DNA of 64,000 bases from Sipunculus nudus (lineage: Eukaryota > Annelida > Sipuncula > Golfingiida > Sipunculidae). The stretch lies in contig CM049319.1 of the NCBI GenBank assembly GCA_026874595.1, positions 38,323,473 to 38,387,472 of the forward strand, in the 5' to 3' direction. A model generated the notes under the pieces. The model made no database searches, was not told where the DNA came from, and saw only the letters and a program-made list of their open reading frames with translations. The position numbers and the translations under genes were made by a program. Positions 14,101 to 29,366 of the stretch are shown piece by piece. The stretch's first letter is position 1. Every line of letters begins with the position of its first letter.

Positions 14101-17100
14101 CAGATGTGCAAATGTAGGGTCCTATGGATGAGTATAGTTTAGCATGATTGACCAGGCTAACCAGTGATACAGGTTATTAGTGAGGTGTATGGTCCTGTTA
14201 TGTCTTGTTACTGCCTGTCATCACAACCTGCTGACCCATCATAACACAGCTGTCACTTTCACTCAGGTAACAACTACATGTCCAGTATTCCCTCTTGTAC
14301 TTATATGGCTCATTGATATCAAAGTGCTGGTTCAACAATCAAGCACTGTTCAAGCAAACACAGCACTTCCTACACGCAAACACATTACTTCCTAGAAATA
14401 CCAAGCAGCTGTTCTAGCCTATCACCGTGGCAACAGTCCGGCCAGGCACTTGTAGACATTTTTTTCTGGGTTTCCAGGCCCTGGCCCTATTGTTAGCCTG
14501 ATATATACCTGCCCTCCCTGAGTGACTGGCAGTGCCTGCAGCCAGCTGTGTAAGAGCGAGCCCTGGAAGGAGTAGGCCATTGGGTGGGGTGTACCTGCTG
14601 GTCTCACATTCCACAGCCCCAGTCTCACTGAAGCGTGAGCAACCACAAACACAACTGTGTCTTCCTCTGTTCCTACTGTTATGTACACACAGATGATGTC
14701 CAACACCACCCGCTGTCTGTTTACTAACATTAATCTTCAAATACAGTGGTAACATTCTGGTTTTCACAGTTTCATAACCACAAATTCTCATTTAACCTTA
14801 TCCCAATAAGAAATAAATGTAAAACCTAGAGAACAACAGAGGCTTTTGGCTATTCCTGGCATTTTAAATGTTCCAAACACAAACTTTATAGTTTAGGACA
14901 CAGCACATACTTCATACATCACCAGCACATATAACTTGGACCAGCTGACAAGCATGGAAAGCTTTAGATCCTTAACCAAAACAAGGGACCCATGGGTCAC
15001 GGCGCTCAGCTGATCGTGATTGGACTATAAATGTTTCTCCACTGTGATACTATATCGAGTCGATAAAGCTTATGAATATCATGTACATGTTGGGCTATTA
15101 TAAAGGAATGTAATGTAATATGTGAGTAAATGATAAATGAAATTACCTGACTGATGGATTAATAGAGTCAAATAAAGTGGTTTATTTTTTATTTATTTAG
15201 GAGGGGTTGAAAATTGTGATATATTTGAGCAAATATGAATGCAATGACAGCAGTAATAAGCAGTAGTAGAATGATGAAAAGGCTATTTGTTGAAGGATCT
15301 AAAGTGTATGGTAGTCTGCAAGCGTTCCATTTGACAGATATGATGTTATGATTAACTGTGCTGATGAAGTGATTTATGAATATGTGACTGTATGACACAA
15401 TATCTCTTTAGTCTTGACAAGGTACATTATTGTGATGCCCACTATGTCTACATATTACACAATATTGACATAATTTCTGGCATGTACATAGGTACCTATG
15501 GACGAATAGTTATACAAAATATTAAAGTATGAATATATCTGATTCATCTTGTTCTTGCTTACTGAGGCTAACTTTTGGATGGGGTTCGGAGAAGGGAAAA
15601 GTGAGGGCAGCACGAAGCTGGATGTAGAAATATTCTATTGTAATGTTTTTCATTTATATAAGAATATGAAAAGCTAAGAGGAAAGGGGCCCTCCTACTTG
15701 GTTATAGTAAAGTTCTAAATATATGATTGCAAACTTATACTCTGACAAGACTGTCATGAAGAAAAACAGGAAAAGTTTTGAGATACTGTGTTGCATACGA
15801 AAATTTACAGATGGACAGGCAAGTGGACAGAATGGACTAATACATTTATTTCACTTTCAAGAGAATAATGCATTTAAGTTTATATATAATCCTATTTTTT
15901 TAAGCAGATCCACTTTTTCCATTAAGAAGTTTTTATCTGAATCATTTTTTTTAATTACAGGTTTATAAATTTTTAATTAAAAAACCTGAAAATATAAGTT
16001 AAAATATTAGAATTGTTGCAAAAGTTGCAATCATTATATATACAGAGTAAAAATCATTGGGTCATATTATGCATACACATATATTTTATTATTTTTAAAT
16101 CATAAATGTTTAAACTGATTTTAAAAGAAAATAATGCCACAACATGGCATTTCTAAAAAAATAATTCTTGAATCACTATTAAAAAGTTTTGCACATTGGA
16201 GTTTTCAGGACATGCTTAATTTTATTCACCAAAATAAAATAAAAGTAAATTTGATAAAATAAAACATCTTTTCAAATAAAGTATACACACTGTTGGTTGA
16301 ATGAGGGACAAACAATATCATTGTGCTAATTTTATCCCAGTTTTAATTAATTACTGGAATTAATAGTCAATTTCACACCTGGTGAAGTTTTTACTCTTCT
16401 GAAGTAAGGAATTACTTATCTCATGAACATCCACACTTTCACAGCAATACACCACTTTGTGGACACAATTAAATGTACACTTTAATCATTGTAACCCTGG
16501 TGGTTCAATACAAAATCTAAAATGTAGCATGTCCAAGAATAAAATAAAATACAGAAAAATTATAACATTCATCTAGTTTATGCACCAGCTGGGGGGGATG
16601 AGTGCAGGGCAGAGGGGAAGCCTGCTAGTAGTGGCCAAGCTGGGCCAAGGTAAGCTGCCTGGGGTGGGTTACATAATGCAAGTGAAGGCTGTACTACTAG
16701 GTGGGCTAGATGTAAACAACACTTGACATGGTGTATGAAAACATGAATAAAAGCTATTCATTCCAATCAATTTCTTTTGAAAGTTCAGATTTTAAAAGAT
16801 TAAATCCTTATGCATATATGCTGGGAAAATTAAATCAACAGTGCCAAAGTTGTACAAAATTTAAGGTATTGATTTTTTATTTATGCTAATAACTTGAAAA
16901 ATTTGCAAAATTCAGATCTAATTTTGGGTAAACAATTGAATCTTGATTAAATAAAGTTATATTCCTGAAAAAAAGTCACTAGGATCAGCAATTCTCATGT
17001 TAGGTGAGTAAATATATTTCCTGATTTTTTAAAAAATTGCATTATGTTTTGGCCCATAACTTCAAAATAATACCCAATACTGACCTAATTTTTGGTATGT

Positions 17101-20100
17101 TCATAGAAAATGTATAAAAGAATGTGAATACTAAATACGATCAAAAACAGATCAGTGGTTTTGATATTAGGCAGCCTTGAAGTGTAAGGCCAAAAAAAAA
17201 TAAGGCATGGTTCTCAGGCACTTTTTATCGGAAATCAGTGCGGGCGGGCGGTATTTTATTTTTGACCTTTTTTTTGGATGTTTCGATAAAAATGTCATAT
17301 AATCAGGAAAAAGCATGAAAACAACAATTTTTTTGCTAAACACTACATAAATTGTATTATTTATCTTCTTGAAAGATAAAAATCAAAATAAAAATTTTTG
17401 ATGCGGGGGGTTAAAATTGACGCGGGCGGTGCCTGAGAACCATACCTTTTATTTTTTTTGGCCTAACAATGGCTTTTTTTATGGAAAACAGAGTTTTTTT
17501 TCCTTAATATCTCGAAGGAACCAAGTCCTAATGACCCAATTTTTGGTATGGTAGGAGATTTTGGGGACATCTAAAATTATGTCAACAGCCTGGGGAGCAT
17601 AGAGATGTTCACTGAATGACCTACAGTCATCAAAGTGGACTGCTTGACAATGTAAGGGAATACAACAAGAGCCTCCAAAAAAATTCAATAACTAGCCTAA
17701 TTTTGCAGCTTTTATTTTCAATTTTCAGATTTTAACAGATTAAATCCTTATGTATACATGGTGTGAATGTATACATTGTGTTAAATCCACAGTACTTACA
17801 GGAAAAAAACGTGCCATGGCCAAAGTTGGGCAAAATTTAAGGTACCAATTTTATATTTTTGCCAATATTTAAAAAAAATTAACAGATTTTGATCTAATTT
17901 TTGGTATACAATTAAATTTTCATTAATTAAAGTTGTATTACTGGAAAAAAGTCCCTACCTTTAACACTTTTGGTCTAAAGTGACCAAATATCTTCCTGAT
18001 TTTTTTACAAAGTCCATTATGTTTGGGCCCATAACTTTTTTAAATTATATAATACTGACTTAATATCTGGCATGTACATAGGAACTATATAGAGGAATAT
18101 TTATGGTAAATATGAAGAAAACCAGATGAGTGGTTTTGATATTAGGCAGTCCTGAAGTGTGAAAATAGATTTCTAATAAAAAATTGAGGTTTTTCCTTAA
18201 TATCTCAAAGGAACGAAGTCCTATTGACCCAATTTTTGGCATGGTAGGAGATTATGGGGACATCTAACTGTATGCCAAAATTCAGATTCGTAGGTCTAAC
18301 GTTGTCGAAACGTGCCAGTCTTACGGACGGACATCCAAACCGACAGACAGACAGACGGCAAACGGACAGACAGACGGACGGACGACGGACAATGGACCAT
18401 GACTATAGCTCAGATGACTTATAGTCAGCTGAGCTAAAAATCAAATCAAAATTGATTATCATACTTTGCATTTGTACCTGTGTTTGTGAAAAATGAAAAT
18501 GTAACACTTGAAAGAATTTGTTTCTCAACATTTTAAATGGCAAACAAAAACAATAGATGAACTAATATGGATTTATTTTTTGTCTGGTTTATACACTGGT
18601 AGGATATTACCGTAAAATCTCCACTTAAAACCGCGGTTTAATCAAGAAATTCAAAATCTTTAAATCAGGTTGATTTCCTAAAAGCACTGTGCGGTTAATA
18701 CTAGAAGGGTTTCCTGAATATCTTCCTGACAGACATCGTTTTTGGGCCGGCAAGTGGGCGATAATATTGCAACTTTCGAAGGCCGTTCTTAGCAGCAGTC
18801 TCGCATGCATGGGAGCCGTGTGTAAATGTATTATTAACGATTATTTGTTATTTATAAATTAAATATTGCTGATTAGTTTTCGTGTGATATATAACTTGTT
18901 ATAAAATCTTGGTAATTGTCACCAAATAATACGTTTACAACAACCTAACTGCATTAAATGCGGCGGTATCCAGGACCTGGATACCGCCACATAAAAAGGT
19001 TCAGAGTAAACTGGCGAACTTCAAACCCTTGTCGGAAAAAAATCGTGTAAAATCAAATAGTGCGTTTATGACAAGGAAACTTTAAGTAATCTAAGGGAGA
19101 TATAGAACTTTAATTGAATGACCAAGAAATTCAGCTAAATATTATGTTTTAGTAAGTAAACAAGACTCACTTTTAAAACTTTGTAACCCTTGCGCTTGAA
19201 ACTGTCTCAGAATCTGAAACAATGAACTGCGTGACCTTTGCTCCCTGAGCCAACACGGCCCGTTACCACTGGTTACACAGGCGGCTGCCGGCCGGCCGTG
19301 GCTGGGGAAAGACCCAGAGCAGACATCGTTCCCCGTGTATCACCGTTTATTAGGATAATACATATTCTTCTAATCAACATTTAAAGTGGACAAACACTGT
19401 CTAATTGGTATGTTATATGTGTATTTGATAAGAAAATATCTTTATTTCTTAACGAATACGACTTTTTCCGACGAAATATATGAATTTAATTGTCATGTGG
19501 AATGTCTCCAGTTTCGTCAAATCATCTTCTAGGGCTCTGGCACAGCGTAGCGTAGTAAGAGAGGACGGTCGCTAGGGCTAACAACAACCCTGCTGTAACA
19601 CACAGCGGCCCACTTCGTTGGGCATGGTCAAGCAAAATTGAAATAAAAGCCTACTTTAAACCCATTTGCAGCATTATTTAGCAATGATTATTTGTTTAAA
19701 ACGTTAAATGAATAAAAAGCTGACATCGTAAGGAGTCTCACAATGGCAGACGATCGTTTTAAAATCAAGTTTGAGTGCCGCCATGTGCTGAAACGCCCCG
19801 GTATTCTGCTAAGAATATTTTGAACGGCTGTACGCGGTGGGTGGTAAACAGAACAGCCACCTATTTCATCCCAGCGTGCTTTGCACGAAAACTGCCTTGA
19901 CAAAATGGCTCCACGCACGGAAACTTTCTTCAGGAAAAAAACTTGCTTACCACGACTGGCCACTTTAATTTTACCTTAAAATCACTCGTTATCGAGCGTC
20001 TGGTTTCCTATACGTGCGTATCTCGACAAGGTAACTTCAGTTACTTTGATATTTTGTTAAGTTGACCAGCAATGTTTTCAAACGCGCCAGCAAATTGTGG

Positions 20101-23100
20101 CATGGAGCGATGTCAACGTATGATGTGACAATGATAATACCAAAGTAACCGGTATGAAAATGATTTGAATCTTCATAGTAATTCCAGAAAATGAAATTTT
20201 CATCAAAAGTTAAGATTTCAAAATATTATTTTTAGAATTAAAATATACAGTGACTTGAAATGGATCAGCAGAATATTTTTTTCCAAAATATAATGACAAA
20301 TCAGTAGCAAACAAAAATACGACACAGAATATAAAATCTGTATAAACAGGCGGAGGTTCACCGGCCCTTATGTCTTCCCAAACTTCATGCTTGAGTGACC
20401 ATGCAAAGTGTTACGATGTGTTTAAATAAAATGCCCAAGGAATTTTAAAGTGGACAGGAATGGCCGAGTCGCAACCTACGCGTGTTCATTTCTAGATGAC
20501 AGCTTGATTGTGTCTTTTGTCAAATCATTCCCTAGCAAAAGTTGGTGCGTGTTCAAAGGGGGGTTCTTATTATTTGAGCCCCTCGCGATGTCTCACCTGG
20601 AATTTCGGCAAAGTCTGGGTGCGGTTTTAATTGGAAGTGCGGTTTTCAGTGGAGATTTTACGGTACTGCCATCTGGAGGTCCACAGAACCCTGAAAACTG
20701 ATGCTACTCCTGAGATGAATGTAAGAATACAAACAAGAAATGTGTTACAACAAAACTAATTCACACTCAAGAAAGTGTTGCATAAACATTAACTAGAATA
20801 TCAGCAGAAGCTGACAAAAGCCCTCAGCCAAAAGAACAGTGTTTAGAGGTGGTAACAGTGAAAAGTACTAAATATCTGTTCTCTCATGGATGTATATCTG
20901 TACATGTCTCAGTTATAAATTTAAAATGGAGAGGTATGTACCATGACTCAAAACAATCCATCAAATGCTTCCTGAAAATACGCTTCTAAGTTTTATTCTA
21001 TTGTAAGCTCTGTGACCTTGAAAAGCAGGTCAAGGTCACCCATCTTTGAACTTGACCGAGATTTTGTTGATATGCATCTTCACCAAAGAAATAAAATTCC
21101 TATTGTGAATCCTTTTAGAGATATCCTGCTCACAATGCCAAAATTGAAAAATCCAAGAAAAATTCATTAAAAATCAGAAATTGCAGGTGGCGCCCCCAAA
21201 CATGTGCAGCAGTTACAGACCATCAGTCCCTATGATCATAGTAAGTATTGTAAAAATCCACCCAATGGTTCCTGAGAAATAAGCTTCTAAATGTTTTTTC
21301 TATAATCAGCTCTGTGACCTTGCAAAGCAGGTCAAGGTCACCCATCTTCAAACTTGACCGAGATTTTGTCAATATACATCTTCACAGAAAAAATAAAACT
21401 CCTACGGTGAAACCTTTAAGAGATATCCCGCTCACAAGCCCAAAGTTGAAAAATCCGATAAAAATTCATTAAAAATCAGAAATTGTAGGTGGCGCCACCA
21501 AACTTGTTTAGCAGGTACAGATTATCAGTCCCAATAATCATAGTAAGTTTTGTGAAAATCCACCAAATGGTTCCTGAGTAATAGGCATCTTAGTGTTTTT
21601 CTATAATCAGCTCTAAAATGTAGAAAAATGGGTCAAGGTCACCAATCTTCGAACTTGACCGAGATTTTGTCGATATACATCTTTACCGAGGAAATAAAAT
21701 TCTGACGGTGAATCCTTTTCAAGATATCCCGCTCACAAGGTAAAAGTTAACGGACGCCGGACGGACAGACGGAAGGACGGACGGACAGCTTGGGCTGAGG
21801 GCTAAAAATAACTAATTCACTATCAAGCATAACACAAAATATTACAACTCAGAAATGGTATTAATGCACCTTCTGAAATGGTATGATGGAATCTGCGGCG
21901 GCATCTGCCACCTTTTTACAACAGAAATACCAATACTGATGACAGGGCCGATGAACTTAAAATAATGTAAAAAATCTAAACTCCAGGGACAGCCTCTGTC
22001 CATGAAAACTGAGCAATGAAATGAACTTGAACGTGGAGCCATCCAATCTGCCCTGTTAACCAAATTGATTTTACACCTGAAACATGATAGCTATTTCCTG
22101 TTTGGTGCATTTCATTTGGTTCCAACTTAAAAATCTTAGAAGAGCATCATGGCCAATGTAACAGACCACAGCAAGTAAAACTTTCCTCCATGGCTGTGAT
22201 TATTCTCCATGTCTTTATAACAGTAGGTTAACCATGGTTATAAATAATCTGTATACATTGTACTGGGGGAGTATACTTCAGCCTTTATTTGGCTTATTCA
22301 TAACAGCAACAAACCAGGTTTTATTGATGGTCAGGTGGTTATAGTATCCTATTTTAAGCTTAGCTAACTGTAAATCCAACTGTGCTATAGATATCATCCT
22401 ATGTACAATTAGCTTCCTAAATTTACATTAATCAGATTTAATTCAACAGAATGCCAGACAATCCACTCCAAGGTCAGCCACTTTTTATAAAGCTGAGCCA
22501 GGCATGGAGCCCCGACTGATTCAGGCAAAAGTAAACATGCCCAGACTGTTTACAAAGAATGAAATCAAAGACATCATATTTTTGTAAATGTAAAAATAAT
22601 GTAACACTAAATGTGTGCCTAGCTGCTTGTGATAGATGTATTATTATCTCCAAACAAAAGGTCAAACTGTACTGGCTGCAGCTACCCCACATTAAGATCA
22701 AACGCCACACATGTTGGGACTGAACCTCATCTATTAGCTCACACAATGCATCATAACATATCCCCATGTCTCACACAGGCTTTTAATTTATATCCTACCA
22801 AAGTCTGTTTTGTCCAATTCCTGACAGAATTTTATTCTGAATTTGGGATAATATTATGCAAAATGGTTTGTATATAAATTCACTGGCATTATATTATTTC
22901 AAAAATATCTTTCACAATAAATTATATTTCACAGAAGCATAATCAAAACTACTGACTTACAGAACAAGAATTTTTGTTTAAACTAAGCCACAGTATGGGT
23001 GATGGGAAGGCAGTTTGTTTGCCTCTAGCTGGTAAAACCACACTTATGCCGAGAATGGAGAGAGAATAAACAAAACATTAACACTGTTGTCATGTTTTGA

Positions 23101-26100
23101 CAAAGGACAAATCTGTGACAGCCTTGTTAGTGTTATCTTCTGGCAAAACTAACAAGAATTTAGGCCAAGGAAACAACAAACTGTGAATATGTTTTGAATA
23201 CAGCATTTCTACATATTTGCATGGGTTTCTAATTTGAGGAATATAAACCTTAGTGTTATAATTTGAGTCCTGATTATTTGGTTTACTTCACCAATATTTA
23301 TAAAGCACCAATATACACAATAACAGTGGTTCTGACACAATACACAAAATATATGTTCACTTACAAAATATGCAATTAATACAAAGTAGATAATGGTTCA
23401 CATGGTTCTTTATAAAACAAATGAGCGGACTGAGAACAGTCTAATGTTAATAATACCAACATACACTGCACAATAAAAAACAAATGATAAGGCCAAAAAA
23501 ATTAATTATATGTTTCTAACACACCCCCCTGTGTCGAAAGTTTTTATTGCCAAAGTGTCAGGTGGTGTTCTGGTAATGTCATTGATCACTACTGAAAAAA
23601 ATAAAATCTGCGAGTCCCGCGTTTGTCAATTTCCCTCCTAATGATACTTGGACCATTTTACCCATGAAAATACTTCAATAAACAGAAAGTTTCCCTAAAA
23701 TTTTTGACCAGTTTGACCTTACCATCGTTTTCTTATGATTATTATATATCATATTTCCGTCTTTGTGAACTATTTTCTTTAGTGGCCACAACGCGTCCCT
23801 AGTGTTCCTAGCTAAAGAGGTGTAAATATCATCAGTTTCTGCAAAAACCTAGGCTAATCTTTAAATTACACGGCCTAAAGGCCTAATGCGAACCTGTACA
23901 TTGGTTTATACACCAGGAATAATGCTTCAATGCTGGGCAATCACTTTTAAAGTACGCCTACATGTCTTGTAAGTTGTATATGATGAAGGTATCAGAGATG
24001 TATACATATGCCCAATTTCAGGCTGATATCCCCTCCAGAGAAAAAAGCAGGGTTATAAACTGTGCAATAATTATTGTAGGGGGTGCCACCAGTCTTGTAC
24101 GTGACAAACCTTTATGATATGTATAAATATGCCCAATTTCAGGCTGATACATCTAATTCCTCTGGGGGAAAAAGCAGGCACATACACTGTGCAAAGTCAT
24201 TGTAGGTGGAGACACCTGTCTTGTGAACAAGAACGCCATCAAAGACACATAGACAGGTCAAAATATCAGGCCAATACATCAAAATTCTTTATGAGTTTGA
24301 TGCACTGGGCTGACCAGGTAGTTGAACCAAGTGAACTAAATTGCTTCTTGACCTGCACCTGGCTAGACTGAATGAATGTTTGACCTGTACCTGGCTGCAC
24401 TGAGTGAACTCTTGACCTGTTGCATAATCTGACACAGTTGGCAGTTTGCCAAAGCTATAAATAGATCCAGACTGACCTTTGGTGCCAAATCTGATACAGT
24501 GGGCAGTCTGACAAAGCTATAAATAGATTGCAGCTACTGCGCTGAGTAACTTCTTGACCTATCCCTGGCTGCACTGAGTGAACTCTTGACTGGTTGCCTA
24601 ATCTGATACAGTTGCCAGTCTGCCAAAGCTTTATATAGATCCAGGCTGACCTTTGGCCTGTTGCCAAATCTGAAATAGTTGGCAGTCTGCCATGCTATTT
24701 AACTTGAAATCTAAATGTCTAGTGGCAGGATGTAATGGATGCCGATAACCTGGTGCCAGGCTAAATGTAACTGCTTCCCACAGCTAACATATATGGTAAA
24801 ATGACTCAATTAAATCTCCATAATTCAGCTAAAAATCATTCATGTGGAAGCATTAAAGACAATTATTATATGAATTATTGTGGGGATTATTCTTGTAAAA
24901 TATTAAACAAATTGGCTTCAGTGGCGTCAGTCGAAAAACATTTTGCAGGTTTACAGATTCCTGTAACTCAGCCAAAAAGTTGAACAAACTTGAATTATCA
25001 ACATCTGATGATAATTATTGTGTGAGATTTAAGAATTTGCCCCAGTGGTTTTTGTTGAGAAGATCTTTGTTGCCTCTGAGTTAAAATGGGCTGTTATGCC
25101 ATATGACTAAATACAATTCAGCTTCCTATAACTTGGCCAAAAGTCAGTGAACTGAGACCATATGAACAAAATTCAGAAAGCACTACCCTAGGATCATTTC
25201 TGTGCTATATTAAACAATTTGGCCATATGATTCCAGAGGAGAAGTTCTTTGTAGCCTTCAGTATGATACAGGCACTGATGACCCTCGTACAAAAAAGGCC
25301 GATGCAGGTTGCGCCACCAATACATCAATTTCAGATAGGACTCATGTGACCAACATTGGCATAAAATTTGGTGATGATAGCTCCAGCCGTTTCTGAGATC
25401 GAAAGTTTATTATGCTTTTTTGGACAGATGACGAAGTTTAACTTCCTGTAACTCGACTAAAAATCACAGAACTGGAACCATTCGAACAAATTTGAGAAAG
25501 ATTGTTTCTGGGATTATTTCTATTAAATATTGGACAATTTGTCTGAACAGTTTCAGAGAAGAAGATTTTTAATTTTTTTTAGCTTTTTCCATGTAAAATC
25601 TAAGAAAATGCAGTTAGCCAAAAAATAAGCAAAATCCAATCGAGTTTTTTAGATGACTATTTTTTTGCATAAAATTTGGTGATGCTAACTCCTGCCATTT
25701 TCAAGATAGTATGGGTTAAGTACAGACAATGGCTGACAGCCGATTTACTACGCCACACCATCGCATAAGGTTTGCTAAAACTTAGAATGGGTCTCATTTT
25801 TGTTTGATAGTTTTCAAATGTAAAATTTTGTCCAACGGAAGGATATATTTGCATGCTTTCACTTTTTTCATTCTTTGTGACAGTTTGGCTAGAATAAACA
25901 TCGCCAGAGATTGTGTATTAAAATAACTTCCAGTATTCTTATTTTGCAATTAAATATGCAAAATCAACAAAGATTGCATCAGATTTAAAGAAATTTCTAA
26001 TATTTTTCTTTATTTAACTATATCAGATCTTGTTTTTACTGCGCATGACCATCATGCATTTAGATGGGGAATCCATGTTATGATTGTCAGGGGGGACCCG

Positions 26101-29100
26101 ATTCACTGCCAGATATTGACACCCGTAGTCCTATCTAATCTTGTTTGTTGTTAATTTTGCAAGTTAAAGAAATAAAAATGTCACATATTTATAGGTTCCT
26201 TTAAAACTTTTGACTAATTTGATGTATTCATTGTTTATTATCTTATATTTTAACCATTAGTTGTCATTTCAGTGCCAGTGCATGGGAATATCAATATTGT
26301 ATGCTATTTTCTATAAAAAAAATAAAAAGCCGCCCACCCACCCGCCCATATCATTTTCCCCAGAAAAGTGCTAGAAAAACATAATTAATTTTTTTGCCTA
26401 AAGCTAAGAAAGTTAAAAAAGAAGATATTCTCTAATAAAAGTTAAAAATATCTCAGTCAAATGCTTGTTCAGACAGGTATGTCTTAAAACTCTTAAAAAT
26501 CTACTGAGCATGGATTTAAAGGTAGATTGTTCCACAAATTAGGTTAAACTGTCTGTCACCAATTTTTAGTTAGTTTGTTGGCTTTATAAGAAGGAGTTTA
26601 TAAATCTGTTAACCTTTAGATTCCTAACTGGGATTTTTTAGAAAACAACTGTCTACCTAACTTGTGATATCTCTTTCAAATTTATTTTGTTAGCTACTAC
26701 AAATTAGCTTTATAAATGAAGTATATGTGATGATTTATGTGATGAGGAATTAAATTTATACTACATGTACCCGTAGAAATCCATTAGTTCTATGAAGTAA
26801 ATAAATTTGTAATAAGCTGGTAGGGACTGAATGTCACATATTTTTAGTCTCGTTTTTGTGCAAGGCCTTTATTCATGTGGTTCACTTACACTATATAGAG
26901 ATTACTTACAAGTGCTAGAATTATCTAGGAAACCACCTCCCCTATAAAAAGTCAGCAAAGAATGGCAACAAATAACACAAAAAAAATATATTTTGGAAAA
27001 AAACCATAGGCACATACAGGGTCTATAAATTATGAGTGAGAATGTTTTTGCCGATAAAAAACAAGACTACCATATGTTCATTACTTGAGTGATTACAATA
27101 TAATAGACATAAAGATCGTATGGAAGCCATCTATAATGAAAATAATTTGAAGAAATTATATGACTACAGCAAAGTGAACGTAAAGAATTGAAGCTGAGAG
27201 GACATCACAAAGCACAATGTTTTTAGTTGTCAGTTGAGGGTAGTCTTGATAACAGACACAAATATGTTGATGTCGGTGAAGGCTCTTGCATGTAAAAATG
27301 CAATGTACAGCTGCCACTGTGAAGAGACAGGCTCAGGTGTAATGACAACATTATTAAATATTTGTCCTGAGCTCTGTTGATTGACCTGAAATATGCAGGT
27401 ATGGTTGGAAACTGACAATGCCCCTGATAAAAGGCAAGTTAACATCTTTCGGCGAAAGTCGTTTGCAAAGAAATAACTGGTTCGAAGCGTTGTCTCTAAA
27501 AATATTAACATAAAAAGTTAGGTACAGATTGCTGAAAATTTGTAGAGGGTTAGGGTAAAACCTTATAAACATGCCATTTAATTTTGGAGGTAACAGAATC
27601 ACCATACTACAATTTATTCTAATATTCCATTATGACAAAGGACAATTCCTTTGTCCCCTTGTACTAAAAGCCGCCAGAACGTATTCATTTGTGCTGCTAC
27701 TCGCCAGGTGAACCCGTATCACTGAAGCTTGACAATGTACATACATGAAACGGCACCATGGACATGGAATTTTCAAAGTCATAGCAATACTGATAATCTG
27801 CTAATCATTTTTGAGGAAAATATATGTAAACTTGTACTTCATACATTAAGAAGAGTCTGGCTTTGAAGGTGATCTAAAGCATAATTTTGCTGCATTGTTT
27901 GCAGAAAATAGGTCACTGTGACTTAATTTTGGGTTCCAAAAGAGTTTTGGTTACCAAATCCTCCCTGAATTTTTAGTTAGAAATTTTTATGTCTAGAGGT
28001 TACAATTTGTATCCTGCTAATGGATTTCTGACAGTTGGAAAACGGTCAAAGACCCATTACTTTAGCTCATCATGACTGAAAGTCAGATGAGATCAAATTC
28101 ACCTTGGCCTAATCCGAGTTACTGTAACAACATAGAGACTGTCAAAGGAGTGATTACCATGAACAATCACTATAAATGAATAAAATCTACAGCCATGTTA
28201 TTTTTGTCAAGTTAATTACAGGTACATGGGGGAGGGTAAAAAAAATTTTTAAAAATTTTTAATATCCGAAGTAGAGAGGACATTTTGAGGCATCTTTCAC
28301 AGAAAATATGAAGATTTTCTGTTCCTCAACTACTATTCACTTAAATGTTTTTGCATAGGGTAGTTAAACTGTAGAGGGAGGGGGGGGGGGGGGGGGGTTT
28401 CACATACATGTGGCCGGCTATAATATTTCTTCAAAATTTGGATACTAAATCTAACTTATCCCCCTCTGGATCCGCCACTGCTTTGTATAGGTATCTTTCC
28501 TCCTGTAGGGGTATGTACATACCTGGAACCATCTGTTGAATGAATATATTCCTGTTTTGTCAATACACTGTTTTCATTGAGAAATGTCAAAAATTTGTTT
28601 CCTCTCAGGTTCATTCTTCATTTCCCAGGCTTAATGAAATGGTGTTTACAAACCTTTGCCAAAATAAAGTTTTTTTTCTGCAATCGACAGCTGTACATTA
28701 CGCACTGCTGGAACAGTCTCAGTAAGATTTTTAACCACATTGTTATGCAAATGTAGAGGACATAATATTTGGGTCGCGTTTGGGAAGGACTGTTTTATAG
28801 CTTTTCGAAAAACCTTTTCATCATCCCAGCCGATTATGATATTCTGGACTTCAGGGAATATGCTGTCAGTAAGATTGGCAGACAAGTTGTAAAGAGACAT
28901 ATATGCTAAGATATAAGGATTTTCCATGGAGAAACACAGGGTCTATTATAATTGGATATCCTCCTTTTCAGGTTTAGTGAACACCCAAATGTTTCAATGG
29001 AAGTCAGACAATGTGAACATTTTTATCTAAGGAAGGCTGAAAAGTTTGTGGGAAAAACTGGAAGTAAGATCTTAAACAGTTGTGTAACAGTTTATTATTT

Positions 29101-29325
29101 TATTATTTTCTCATATTTGATATCTATATGTGCTGTATTTATTCAATATATAACTTGGCCTCATCACTGTGGCTCTGTGTCCTGTCACCGTTGTTTAAAT
29201 CAATACTATAAGATATATTTGTGGATCTTTTATTTTACACCAAAAAAATAACCTTGTCTGTTCTATTAATACTAATTTCTGTCTTGGGCTGAAATTATTT
29301 TCACAGCTGATATATATACATATAT

Positions 29326-29366
<41 letters not shown>

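Noticed and set aside
14414-14791. 125- and 102-codon overlapping minus-strand frames in a GC-richer patch
   Set aside because: No recognisable domain, two frames equally open, no convincing acceptor/donor pair. Left as intron.
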